A stretch of 64,000 nt of DNA from Rhodothermales bacterium (lineage in GTDB: Bacteria; Bacteroidota; Rhodothermia; Rhodothermales; Bin80), in contig JANQES010000090.1 of the NCBI GenBank assembly GCA_028278205.1, forward strand, positions 1 to 64,000. The letters are read 5' to 3'. Both the position numbers and the translations under genes were made by a program. The notes beneath the pieces are model-generated. The model was not told the DNA's origin and did no database searches. It saw nothing but the letters and a program-made list of their open reading frames with translations. Positions 1-6,931 of the stretch are shown one piece after another (within the stretch, counting starts at the first letter, position 1; the number at the start of each line of letters is the position of its first letter).

Positions 1-105
1 GGCATAGCGCATCGGGGTTAGTGGAGGGCTATGCCAGTGAACGAAACTGTTACCCATGTTGCCGGTCTATTTTGTTACCTATCTACCCGGTCCGTACCCT
101 TTATA

Positions 106-133
106 CTACAAATAGGTCGCCCCTACGGGGCTT
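106..133 (-). repeat. REP-like palindromic repeat, copy 1
   Basis: A 28-bp unit with a CCCCTACGGGG-type palindrome and the tail ACCTATTTGTAG on the minus strand. An identical copy is at 10774-10801, and diverged copies at 10161-10187, 10212-10235 and 10731-10752 flank an IS200/RAYT-type transposase gene. This copy lies 10 kb from that gene, as expected for REPs dispersed by a RAYT enzyme. Confidence 0.65.
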
Positions 134-219
134 CTTCAGATCTCAGTTTGCAAACACACCCTGGAGGGCTGGACTTCGTCGTCGGGGATGTTATATTGTC
201 TGGTGATGCCATGAATTAT

Positions 220-364
220 GCTAGCGGATGGCAGATAGCGGATAACGGATGGCTCTTGCCGAATCCTGGCGCTCTGTTGTGGAACTGCGCAATTCCACCG
301 ATAAGCAATCCGGTTTGATTCAATAAGAATTATCTGCTATTCGACATCCGCTATCTGCCATCAT
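220..364. repeat. Heptamer foldback array (GATRRCR word)
   Basis: The left arm (220-254) is five tandem 7-mers: GCTAGCG, GATGGCA, GATAGCG, GATAACG, GATGGCT. The right arm (330-364) is TTATCTG, CTATTCG, ACATCCG, CTATCTG, CCATCAT, the reverse-complement word. A 17-bp stretch (227-243 against 346-362) is a perfect inverted repeat. I see no convincing gene in positions 1-400; the array fills the gap before the gene at 401. Confidence 0.6.
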
Positions 365-400
365 AAATCAGACGTCCCAACCATAAATCAAACACGACCC

Positions 401-775
401 ATGAGCAACGGCTCAGGCCTGGAAGACGGCACCCCGCGCGTCTCGGAGCCGTCTCAACCGGCGGCCCCGCAAGACCCACAGCCGGCCTCGAACGACGGCG
501 GCAGCCCGCCCAAACGGCGCGGTACCGTCCCGCTGAAAAACCCGCAATCGCTGGAGCGGCTGCGCGACCACGTCAAAAAGGCCGCTCGCGAACTCGAACG
601 GCTGCGCGCGGAAAATGCCGCGCTGACCGAGCGCATCCGGCATCTCGAAACCACGCCTGCCGTCGATCTCGAAGGCACGGTGCTGGCCTTTGACGAAGAC
701 CCGGACCGCCTGCGCGAAAAGGTAGAAGGCTTCATCCAGGCCATCGATGCCTACCTCGCCAGAGAAACCCAATGA
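401..775 (+). CDS. Small coiled-coil protein upstream of zapA
   Basis: A 124-residue protein I do not recognise by name. Residues 1-45 are low-complexity, rich in Pro, Ser, Gly and Ala, and look disordered. Residues 46-85 form a strongly charged amphipathic helix with heptad character (RLRDHVKKAARELERL, then NAALTERIRHLE), so a coiled coil is likely. A short acidic C-terminal helix follows. There is no signal peptide or membrane segment. It ends 1 base before the probable zapA start, so the two are almost certainly cotranscribed. By position and shape it could be a ZapB-like partner that binds the divisome with ZapA; that role is inference from context, since coiled coils give little sequence specificity. 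Confidence 0.7.
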   Translation: MSNGSGLEDGTPRVSEPSQPAAPQDPQPASNDGGSPPKRRGTVPLKNPQSLERLRDHVKKAARELERLRAENAALTERIRHLETTPAVDLEGTVLAFDEDPDRLREKVEGFIQAIDAYLARETQ

Positions 776-776
776 C

Positions 777-1064
777 ATGGAAAAGTCGATCCGTGTACGT
801 ATTCTAGGCCGCGACTACCCGCTGCGGGTGCAAGAGGATGACGAAGCCGCCACGCGCGAGATGGCCGCGCACGTCGATGCCCGGATGCGCGCTTTCAAAA
901 CAGCCCATCCCGAACAATCGGACCTGGTGACGGCGGTCGTCACGGCGCTGGCGCTGGCCGAAGAATTGTACCACGCCCGCGAAGCAACCCCGGACCTGAC
1001 TCAGTTCAACGACGAAATCGACGAAATAGACCGGCTGCTGGCCGAGGCGCTTTCGACCGACTAG
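777..1064 (+). CDS. zapA: Cell division protein ZapA
   Basis: A 95-residue ZapA-family protein, which binds and cross-links FtsZ protofilaments at the division ring. It opens with the family's beta-hairpin (SIRVRILGRDYPLRVQEDDE), followed by the globular-domain helix and the long C-terminal dimerisation helix (TAVVTALALAEELYHARE). I chose the ATG at 777 because the family begins at this MEKSIRV-like strand. An in-frame ATG at 747 would add ten residues overlapping the upstream gene. The next locus is a structured RNA and then rny. zapA beside 6S RNA is also the enterobacterial arrangement, which supports both calls. Confidence 0.85.
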   Translation: MEKSIRVRILGRDYPLRVQEDDEAATREMAAHVDARMRAFKTAHPEQSDLVTAVVTALALAEELYHAREATPDLTQFNDEIDEIDRLLAEALSTD

Positions 1065-1120
1065 AGCGCCGTCGCAAAGCTTATTGTGCGTTGTGGATTC
1101 GCGCAGCCTTGCGTTCGATG

Positions 1121-1180
1121 GGCGAAGGGCGAGAAGCGAAGAGCGATTTTTGCTTTCGCCCCTCGCTCTTCGCCCCTCAC
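1121..1180. repeat. Heptamer foldback array (RGCGAAG word)
   Basis: Left arm 7-mers GGCGAAG, GGCGAGA, AGCGAAG, AGCGATT (1121-1148) face CTTTCGC, CCCTCGC, TCTTCGC, CCCTCAC (1153-1180). The loop is only a few bases, so transcripts would form a long hairpin just after zapA. A closely related array is at 62474-62540, beside the RiPP genes. Confidence 0.6.
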
Positions 1181-1305
1181 CCCACATCTCAAGGCCCGGA
1201 TAGAAACGCATTCGTTAAAGGTTTGCCCATCCCCTCTCACAAAGCTATCCCAACTGTTCTTCACAAAGATCTTTTCGAAAATCCGCCTGTTTTACAAACG
1301 GCTGC

Positions 1306-1334
1306 TTGACACGTCGGCGTCTTTCGCCTAAATA
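1306..1334 (+). promoter_or_regulatory. Sigma-70-type promoter of the 6S-like RNA
   Basis: TTGACA at 1306-1311, a 17-bp spacer, and TAAATA at 1329-1334. The expected start is near 1341, about 55 nt before the closing stem of the structured RNA and 290 nt before a strong terminator. The -35 is a perfect consensus and the spacing is optimal. Confidence 0.6.
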
Positions 1335-1396
1335 GAAAGGGAGCGGAACTGCCCCGGCCTCGTCTCGTTGTATGGCCGGACCCGCCCTGCCCCGCA

Positions 1397-1614
1397 TCCC
1401 TGGCAGCAATCCGCAGCGGAGACGGCAAAAAGAACCGACAATTTTGCCAACGGGAGCTATTCTTCAGATTTGGACATCAGGCCTCCGCCCCGGTTCGTCC
1501 GGGGTCTCTTTGGGCTTTACCCCAATGGGCCGAGGAAGACGGAAGAATCTGGGCGGCGCCCATCATGTAACACGGGGTTCTTTGAAACCCACCGCTGCGG
1601 ATTCCTGCCAGGCA
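1397..1614 (+). ncRNA. ssrS: Probable 6S RNA (SsrS)
   Basis: No reading frame is convincing here. A long terminal stem pairs 1399-1419 with 1592-1612 (20 of 21 positions), closing a rod of about 215 nt. Inside are smaller hairpins: GGCAAAA/TTTTGCC at about 1434-1457, CCCCGG/CCGGGG at about 1488-1506, and GGGTT/AACCC near 1575-1590. A consensus promoter lies upstream and an excellent terminator follows 9 nt after the stem. 6S RNA is a roughly 180-220 nt rod that mimics an open promoter and binds RNA polymerase. Its usual neighbour in several phyla is zapA, as here. I looked for RNase P, tmRNA and SRP signatures and did not find them. The exact 5' end is uncertain, because the primary transcript would start near 1341 and may be trimmed. 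Confidence 0.55.
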
Positions 1615-1620
1615 GGCTAA

Positions 1621-1667
1621 AACACCCCGGTAGTCCTGGAACTTACCGGGGTGTTTTTGTTTTTTTG
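1621..1667 (+). terminator. Intrinsic terminator of the 6S-like RNA
   Basis: A 12-bp stem (AACACCCCGGTA against TACCGGGGTGTT) is followed at once by a T-rich run to 1666. It separates the RNA gene from rny. Confidence 0.85.
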
Positions 1668-1695
1668 AGAGACTGTTTAGTAAAGCAGTCTCTCA
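1666..1695. repeat. Short palindrome resembling the ends of the 160-bp TIR element
   Basis: TGAGAGACTG is paired with CAGTCTCTCA around a 10-nt loop containing GTTTAGTAAA. The GAGACTGTTT-(a/g)GTAA core matches the terminal inverted repeat of the elements at 25548-25709 and 59227-59386, and the solo end at 13841-13861. It is probably an end-to-end deletion remnant. Confidence 0.45.
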
Positions 1696-1737
1696 AATCC
1701 GGCCCCCCGGTAGAAAAAACCAGACCGAAGAACACCC

Positions 1738-3435
1738 ATGGACGGAATAACAGTCTTTTTACTGTTAGCCGTCGCCGTGGTCGCGCTTGGAATAGGCATC
1801 GCTGTGGATAGATGGCTCCTGGCCCGCGCCGGCCGGCGAGAGATCGAACGCGCGCAAGAACGCGCCGATCAACTGCTGGCCCAGGCCGAGCAGGAAGCTA
1901 CAGCTTTCCGCAAGGAACACATCGACGACGCGAAAGACGCCCTGCTCAACACGCGCAAAGCGTTTGATGAAGAGCGAGACGAGACCAGACGCGCCCTGCG
2001 ACGCTCCCGGCAGAAGCTCGAACAACGCCACGAAAAGCTCAACCGCCGCGCCCAACGCGTCAACGAACGCGAACAGGTGCTCCACGAAGCTACCGAGGTC
2101 ATCGATACGCTCCGCCGCGAAGCCGAGCAGGCCCATCGCCAGGCCGAACTCTTACGCGCCAGCGCCGACGCCCTGCTCCAGGAAGCCACCACCCGCCGCG
2201 CCGCACTCGAACAGCAAGAACAAGACCTCGGCGCGCTCAAGAAAAACACCGTCGCCAAACAGGAAAAGCTCGACCGCATGATCGCCGAGCACGTGCGCAA
2301 GCTCGAACAGGTCTCCGGCATGACCGCCGCCGAAGCCCGCGAAGCCCTGCTCGACCAACTCATCGACGAAGCCCAGTTGGAAGCCAGCTCGCTCATCAAA
2401 GAGATCCGCGACGAAGCCAAGCTCACGGCCAACCGCGACGCCCGCAAGATCATCCTGACGGCCATCCAGCGCACCGCCGCCAGCCACGCCATCGAAAACA
2501 CCGTCTCGGTCGTCAACATCCAATCGGACGAGATGAAGGGTCGCATCATCGGGCGCGAAGGCCGCAACATCCGCGCTTTCGAAGCGGCAACCGGCATCGA
2601 AGTCATCGTCGACGATACCCCTGAGGCTGTTATCCTTTCCGGCTTCGATCCCGTCCGCCGCGAGATCGCCCGCATTTCTTTGAATCAACTCATCCAGGAC
2701 GGCCGCATCCATCCGGGCCGCATCGAAGAAGTCGTCGAAAAGGCCACCGCCGAGATCGAAGAAGAACTCGTCGAAATCGGCGAGCGGACGGTCATCGATC
2801 TGAACATGCACGGCCTGCATCCGGAGTTGATCCGGATGATCGGGCGGATGCGCTACCGGACGAGCTACGGGCAAAACCTGCTGGCGCACTCCATCGAAAC
2901 GTCGCGCATCGCCTCGTTGATTGCCGCCGAGTTGGGGCTCGACACCGCCAAAGCCCGCCGCGCCGGGCTGCTGCACGACATCGGCAAGGTCGTCGAAGAA
3001 GAGATCGAAAAGCCGCACGCCATCGTCGGCATGGAGTTGTGCAAGAAGTTTAAGGAAGACGATGAGGTGTGCAACGCCGTCGGCGCGCATCACGACGAGA
3101 TCGAGATGACGGCGCTGATCTCGCCCATCGTGCAGGCTGCCGACGCCATCTCAGGCGCGCGGCCCGGCGCCCGGCGCGAGGCGCTCCAGGCCTACATCAA
3201 ACGCCTGGAAAAACTCGAAGAAATGGCCGCCTCGTTCGACGGCGTCGAGCGGGTCTACGCCATCCAGGCCGGTCGCGAAATCCGGGTGATGGTCAACCAC
3301 GACCTCGTCTCCGACGCCCAGGCCGAGCAACTGGCCGTCAACATCTCGAAGAAGATCCAGAACGAGATGCAGTATCCGGGTCAGATCAAAGTCACCGTCA
3401 TCCGCGAGGTGCGTTCAGTGTCGTATGCGAAGTGA
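1738..3435 (+). CDS. rny: Ribonuclease Y
   Basis: A 565-residue membrane-anchored endoribonuclease that starts mRNA decay. In order: one transmembrane helix (about 4-26), a long charged coiled coil (about 30-210), a KH RNA-binding domain with GRIIGREGRN at about 268, and an HD hydrolase domain with the metal-binding LLHDIGK (His413-Asp414) and a downstream HHDE. The C-terminal domain ends in the usual VTVIRE strand. The length is slightly above the roughly 520 typical of Firmicutes, with the extra in the coiled coil. The start ATG at 1738 gives the expected N-terminal anchor. It is downstream of the 6S-like terminator, so it likely has its own promoter in 1668-1737. Confidence 0.95.
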   Translation: MDGITVFLLLAVAVVALGIGIAVDRWLLARAGRREIERAQERADQLLAQAEQEATAFRKEHIDDAKDALLNTRKAFDEERDETRRALRRSRQKLEQRHEKLNRRAQRVNEREQVLHEATEVIDTLRREAEQAHRQAELLRASADALLQEATTRRAALEQQEQDLGALKKNTVAKQEKLDRMIAEHVRKLEQVSGMTAAEAREALLDQLIDEAQLEASSLIKEIRDEAKLTANRDARKIILTAIQRTAASHAIENTVSVVNIQSDEMKGRIIGREGRNIRAFEAATGIEVIVDDTPEAVILSGFDPVRREIARISLNQLIQDGRIHPGRIEEVVEKATAEIEEELVEIGERTVIDLNMHGLHPELIRMIGRMRYRTSYGQNLLAHSIETSRIASLIAAELGLDTAKARRAGLLHDIGKVVEEEIEKPHAIVGMELCKKFKEDDEVCNAVGAHHDEIEMTALISPIVQAADAISGARPGARREALQAYIKRLEKLEEMAASFDGVERVYAIQAGREIRVMVNHDLVSDAQAEQLAVNISKKIQNEMQYPGQIKVTVIREVRSVSYAK

Positions 3436-3484
3436 GGTGCGGTGGGACTATGTTTTTAGGAATGTTGAATTACTTTCGTAAAAC

Positions 3485-4030
3485 TCACTTTAGGTAGAAG
3501 GCCGCCAGCGGCACGTTGAAGCCGCCGGGGATTTCGCCGGGCACCGTGTTCGTTTCGTTTTCAAAGTCTATCCGCACGACGCCGCCTTGCTCCGTGCTGC
3601 TGCGATGATGCCGGCGCACGTGGGGCCGCTCCGGATCTACAATCCAGTACTCCAGCAACGATTCCACCTGGAAATACGCCTTTTCCTTGGTGATGTAGTC
3701 GTGCGATTTCGTAGACCGGGAAAGGATTTCGACGAGAAGGACCGGATTGAGCAGCACGGGTGGGCTCTTGCTCTCGTCAAAACGAAGCGCGCCACAGGTG
3801 ACGATCACGTCCGGGCAGGCATAGTCTCGCTTGCCGTAGCCCGGCGCCAGCACGCGCATCCCGGCGGTATAGGCACGGCATCCATCGGGCAGACGCTCTT
3901 GCAACGCGAGGAAGACGTTGTCTTTGACGCGGGAATGCTCCTCGGTCTCGCCGGCCATCGCCTCGGCCAGATCCGGGACGTAAGGCTGGCCGTTGCAATA
4001 AACGATGCCGCCGAAGTATTCGAGCCGCAC
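3485..4030 (-). CDS. Uma2-family (DUF820) PD-(D/E)XK endonuclease-like protein, possibly 5'-truncated
   Basis: Uma2 proteins carry a restriction-endonuclease-like fold and are highly multiplied in some phyla; their biological role is unknown. Visible motifs are EHSRVKDNVFLAL, the ACPDVIVTC strand, LLVEILSRSTKSHD with the catalytic-type Glu, KEKAYFQ, and EYWIVDPE. The first start is a GTG at 4030 (MRLEYFGG). However, the family-typical N-terminus (here SEYFALDARAPEGV) is encoded in frame just upstream, up to about 4069, and no ATG, GTG or TTG precedes it before the frame runs into the VOC gene. The gene is therefore either 5'-truncated or uses a short form. It is convergent with rny. Confidence 0.75.
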   Translation of the reverse strand: MRLEYFGGIVYCNGQPYVPDLAEAMAGETEEHSRVKDNVFLALQERLPDGCRAYTAGMRVLAPGYGKRDYACPDVIVTCGALRFDESKSPPVLLNPVLLVEILSRSTKSHDYITKEKAYFQVESLLEYWIVDPERPHVRRHHRSSTEQGGVVRIDFENETNTVPGEIPGGFNVPLAAFYLK

Positions 4031-4089
4031 CCCTTCCGGCGCGCGAGCATCCAGCGCGAAATATTCAGATTCGCTTTTGAACCAAAACC

Positions 4090-4458
4090 CTACTCCGCCG
4101 ACGGATCGGGCTCGAAGATGCCGAAGGCGACGCCGCTGGGATCTTTGAAATAGGCCGAATAGCCTGCGCCTTTGATAGCCATCTTCGGCACGACGACCTC
4201 GCCGCCGTGGGCTGTGATTTTTTCAGTGAAGGCATCGACCGAATCCACCTGCATCGTATTGACCGTCTGCGGCCAGTCATCGACGCTCATCAGGCCGCCG
4301 TTAATGCCGGGGGTGTCTTCTTCGCCGGTGGTGACGAGCCAGTACTCGATGTCGCCGCCTTCCCACTTGTTAAACTGCCAGCCGAAGACATCGCCGTAAA
4401 AGGCGGTGGCGGCTTCCACGTCGGGGGTGTTGATTTCAAAGTGTACGATGCGAGACAT
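4090..4458 (-). CDS. VOC-family (glyoxalase/bleomycin-resistance fold) protein
   Basis: A 122-residue single-module VOC protein: N-terminal strand SRIVHFEINTPDVEAATAFYGDVFGW, then the middle GGLM loop, and the C-terminal AYFKDPSGVAFGIFEPDP. These small dimeric enzymes bind a divalent metal through His and Glu residues on paired beta-alpha-beta-beta-beta modules. His7 and the late FGIFE Glu are the obvious candidates. The substrate cannot be told from sequence. Family members act on glyoxal adducts, dioxygenase substrates or antibiotics. It stands alone, with about 120 bp before the PIN toxin gene. Confidence 0.85.
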   Translation of the reverse strand: MSRIVHFEINTPDVEAATAFYGDVFGWQFNKWEGGDIEYWLVTTGEEDTPGINGGLMSVDDWPQTVNTMQVDSVDAFTEKITAHGGEVVVPKMAIKGAGYSAYFKDPSGVAFGIFEPDPSAE

Positions 4459-4578
4459 GGTGATTCCTCAGGTTGGTTTTCAGGGTGACGTTTTGCGCTA
4501 AAAACACGCAAGCATCCAGAAAATACGCACCGACGATGTCACCCCTGCTTCATATGTGTAGGGACGTAAAACGTGAGT

Positions 4579-4965
4579 TTACCACAAAAGCGATACCCCA
4601 TAGGGCTTCATCTCCGGATCGCGACTGACCAGGGTAAGCCCTTCATGTATGGCCTGGGCAATCAGAAGCCTGTCGAACGGATCTTTGTGGTGAAGAGGCA
4701 GGGTATCAAGCTCATAGACGTGCTCCACCCGAACCGATAACAGTCCAAAACCATTCACCTGATGCTGCTGGTTCACCAGTTTTGGTAGGGGATCGGTAAC
4801 GGTCAGTTTGCCAAGTTGCTGTTTGATCTGAGCTTCCCAAATATTGACGACACTGAAATAGACGGTATTGCCGGGATCATTGAGGGCATCAAAGGCAGGT
4901 TTCGATAAACTGGGGGCTGCTTCATGCCACCAGAGCAATGCATGCGTATCGAGCAGTAAATTCAT
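4579..4965 (-). CDS. PIN-domain toxin (VapC-like)
   Basis: A 128-residue PIN-domain ribonuclease of a type II toxin-antitoxin system. The N-terminal LLLDTHALLWW carries the first metal-binding Asp. Later come the conserved Glu (NIWEAQIK), DPFDRLLIAQA with paired Asp, and the final VSRDPEMKPYGV strand. This is the PhdDoc-type/PIN pattern for which Mg-dependent RNA cleavage, often of tRNA, is established. Its ATG overlaps the antitoxin stop codon by four bases (4962-4965), so the two are translationally coupled. It is less GC-rich than its neighbours, consistent with horizontal gain. Confidence 0.85.
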   Translation of the reverse strand: MNLLLDTHALLWWHEAAPSLSKPAFDALNDPGNTVYFSVVNIWEAQIKQQLGKLTVTDPLPKLVNQQHQVNGFGLLSVRVEHVYELDTLPLHHKDPFDRLLIAQAIHEGLTLVSRDPEMKPYGVSLLW

Positions 4966-5225
4966 TTTTCACCAAGCCAGAAGGAATCGGGCAAAGGATC
5001 GTCAAAATCGGGAGCCATACGAATGGTGCCCTTCCCTAAGCCTGCAACCCGCTTCCTAACGGTAAAGGGTTCATAATCGGATTGCGGGGATTCCGGTCCC
5101 TGCCCGGCCTGCTCGTCAGCCTCAATGCGAGCAATGATCTTTTTGATTTCGCGCAAAGCGGCCTGTTGCCCGGCAGCAGAGAGACGGGAAGCACGTTTAA
5201 AGATATTTTCGAGAGGTGGGATCAT
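4962..5225 (-). CDS. Antitoxin partner of the PIN toxin
   Basis: An 87-residue protein upstream of the PIN toxin with a 4-bp ATGA overlap. The N-terminal half is helical (RASRLSAAGQQAALREIKKIIARIEA). The C-terminal half, beginning with VRKRVAGLGKGTIRMAPDFDDPLPDSFW, is the DUF2281-like antitoxin tail in which the final Asp-Asp-Pro-Leu-Pro segment normally wraps the toxin active site. Antitoxins of this kind neutralise the toxin and repress their own promoter; neither is shown here. Pairing and order (antitoxin first) are standard. Confidence 0.8.
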   Translation of the reverse strand: MIPPLENIFKRASRLSAAGQQAALREIKKIIARIEADEQAGQGPESPQSDYEPFTVRKRVAGLGKGTIRMAPDFDDPLPDSFWLGEK

Positions 5226-5363
5226 GTGGATTCCCTTCCTATGGTCAGGTGCACTATATAACTGATTGGTACGTCTTCAGATCCAAATTTTAAACCGTCT
5301 GTTGGTTTTAAAAATTCGTATCCTACGAGCGCTCTTCCATCCTGATCGAAACCGCCCTCTGTC

Positions 5364-6620
5364 ATGCGCCGACGCCTCGCCCTGCCCGCCTTCATCCTCC
5401 TCTTCGCCGCGATGACAGGTTGCACACCCACTGATTCCCCCGACGCTGATGTCGACTCCACCGAGGCCGACCTCACCATCGACCCGGCCCTGCTGGAACG
5501 GGCGCAAGACCTGACCCAGCGCTTCATCCTCGTCGATGGGCACATCGACGTGCCGTACCGGATGACAGAGTACGAAGAAGACATCACGCAGGCCACCGAG
5601 GGCGGCGACTTCGACTATCCGCGCGCGAAAGCCGGCGGCCTCAACGCGCCGTTTATGTCCATCTTCATTCCGGCGGACCGGCAGGAGATCGAAGGATCCG
5701 CTAAGATCCTGGCCGACTCGCTCATCGACATGGTGGAGGGCTTCGTCGAGCGCGCGCCGGAGAAATACGCCATCGCGACGTCGGTAGACGACGTGCGGCG
5801 GCAAAAGGAAGAGGGCCTGATCTCATTGCCGATGGGCATGGAAAACGGCGCGCCCATCGAGACCCTGGACGACCTCCGGCATTTCTACGACCGGGGCATC
5901 CGCTACATCACCCTGACGCATGGCCGCGACAACCGGATCTGCGACTCGTCTTACGACGACACGCGCACCTGGAAAGGCCTGAGCCCCTTCGGCGAGCAGG
6001 TCGTCGATGAGATGAATCGCCTGGGCATCATCGTCGATATCTCGCATCTGAGCGACAGCACCATCTTCCAGGTGTTGCGCCGGTCGAAGGCGCCGGTGTT
6101 TGCCTCGCATTCGTCGGCCCGGCATTTTACGCCCGGCTGGGAACGCAACATGAGCGACGAATTGATCAAGGCAATGGCCGAGCGGGACGGCGTCATCATG
6201 ATCAACTTCGGCTCGTCATTTCTGGGCGGCGAATACCAGCAAGAAGGCCGGGCGCTCAGTCAACGCATCGATCAATACCAGACCGAGCATAACCTCGACC
6301 CCCGATCTGCTGAAGGCGCACTGTATCGTGAGCGACAACGCAAATTAAACCCCGTCGGCACGTTCCGCGACGTTGCCGATCACATCGACCACGTCGTTGC
6401 GCTCGTCGGCGTAGACCACGTAGGGCTGGGCTCCGACTACGACGGCGTCACGGCCCTGCCGGCGGGGCTGGAAGATGTCTCGACCTATCCCAACCTCGTC
6501 GCCGAACTGCTCAAGCGCGGCTATTCGGACGAAGACATCGGCAAGATCCTCGGCGGCAACGCCCTCCGCGTGTGGAGCGGCGTCGAGCGTGTCGCGCAGG
6601 AATTGCAACAGGGGATGTGA
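5364..6620 (+). CDS. Membrane dipeptidase (peptidase M19), lipoprotein
   Basis: A 418-residue renal-dipeptidase-family zinc enzyme that hydrolyses dipeptides, probably in the periplasm or at the cell surface. A lipoprotein signal peptide ends in the lipobox AAMTGC (Cys at about residue 19). The catalytic domain shows the first zinc pair in VDGHIDVPYR, the bridging-Glu region MGMENGAPIE, DISHLSDSTI, the ASHSSARHFTPGWERN zinc-ligand segment, and GVDHVGLGSDYDGV near the end. The C-terminal GNALRVW is also family-typical. The start follows the signal peptide. It lies next to a second hydrolytic lipoprotein (6932-8341) in the same direction but separated by 311 bp, so not clearly an operon. Confidence 0.9.
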   Translation: MRRRLALPAFILLFAAMTGCTPTDSPDADVDSTEADLTIDPALLERAQDLTQRFILVDGHIDVPYRMTEYEEDITQATEGGDFDYPRAKAGGLNAPFMSIFIPADRQEIEGSAKILADSLIDMVEGFVERAPEKYAIATSVDDVRRQKEEGLISLPMGMENGAPIETLDDLRHFYDRGIRYITLTHGRDNRICDSSYDDTRTWKGLSPFGEQVVDEMNRLGIIVDISHLSDSTIFQVLRRSKAPVFASHSSARHFTPGWERNMSDELIKAMAERDGVIMINFGSSFLGGEYQQEGRALSQRIDQYQTEHNLDPRSAEGALYRERQRKLNPVGTFRDVADHIDHVVALVGVDHVGLGSDYDGVTALPAGLEDVSTYPNLVAELLKRGYSDEDIGKILGGNALRVWSGVERVAQELQQGM

Positions 6621-6738
6621 TGGCGCGGGTGATCATTTTTCAGGGCTGTGGTGTTCAGCATTCGCGGTCTCAAAACCTGCTCATGCGCCTCGTTCGCTGC
6701 GTGTAATCAAGGATTTTTTATGGATTGAACGGGGGAAA

Positions 6739-6803
6739 TACTGCGTCCTTCGTATTGCGTAAGAGTGCCAGGAGATACGTAGTACGCAATACGCAGTAAA
6801 AAC
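6739..6803. repeat. Heptamer foldback array (TACKGCG word)
   Basis: Left: TACTGCG, TCCTTCG, TATTGCG, TAAGAGT (6739-6766). Right: TACGTAG, TACGCAA, TACGCAG, TAAAAAC (6776-6803). It occupies the middle of the 311-bp gap 6621-6931, in which I see no gene. Confidence 0.6.
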
Positions 6804-6931
6804 GCAGAATCAGAGCGCAACCGCCCATCCCCGATGCCCTCTTTGATGGCATTCTGAACGGTATCCGGGGAATATTTTTTGCGGGAGCAGGTGCCGAAGA
6901 CAATCCCCAGACAACATCACCGGAAGATACC

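Noticed and set aside
31..318. A 95-codon frame at the left edge
   Set aside because: It crosses a REP-like unit and a foldback array, and has no recognisable domain.
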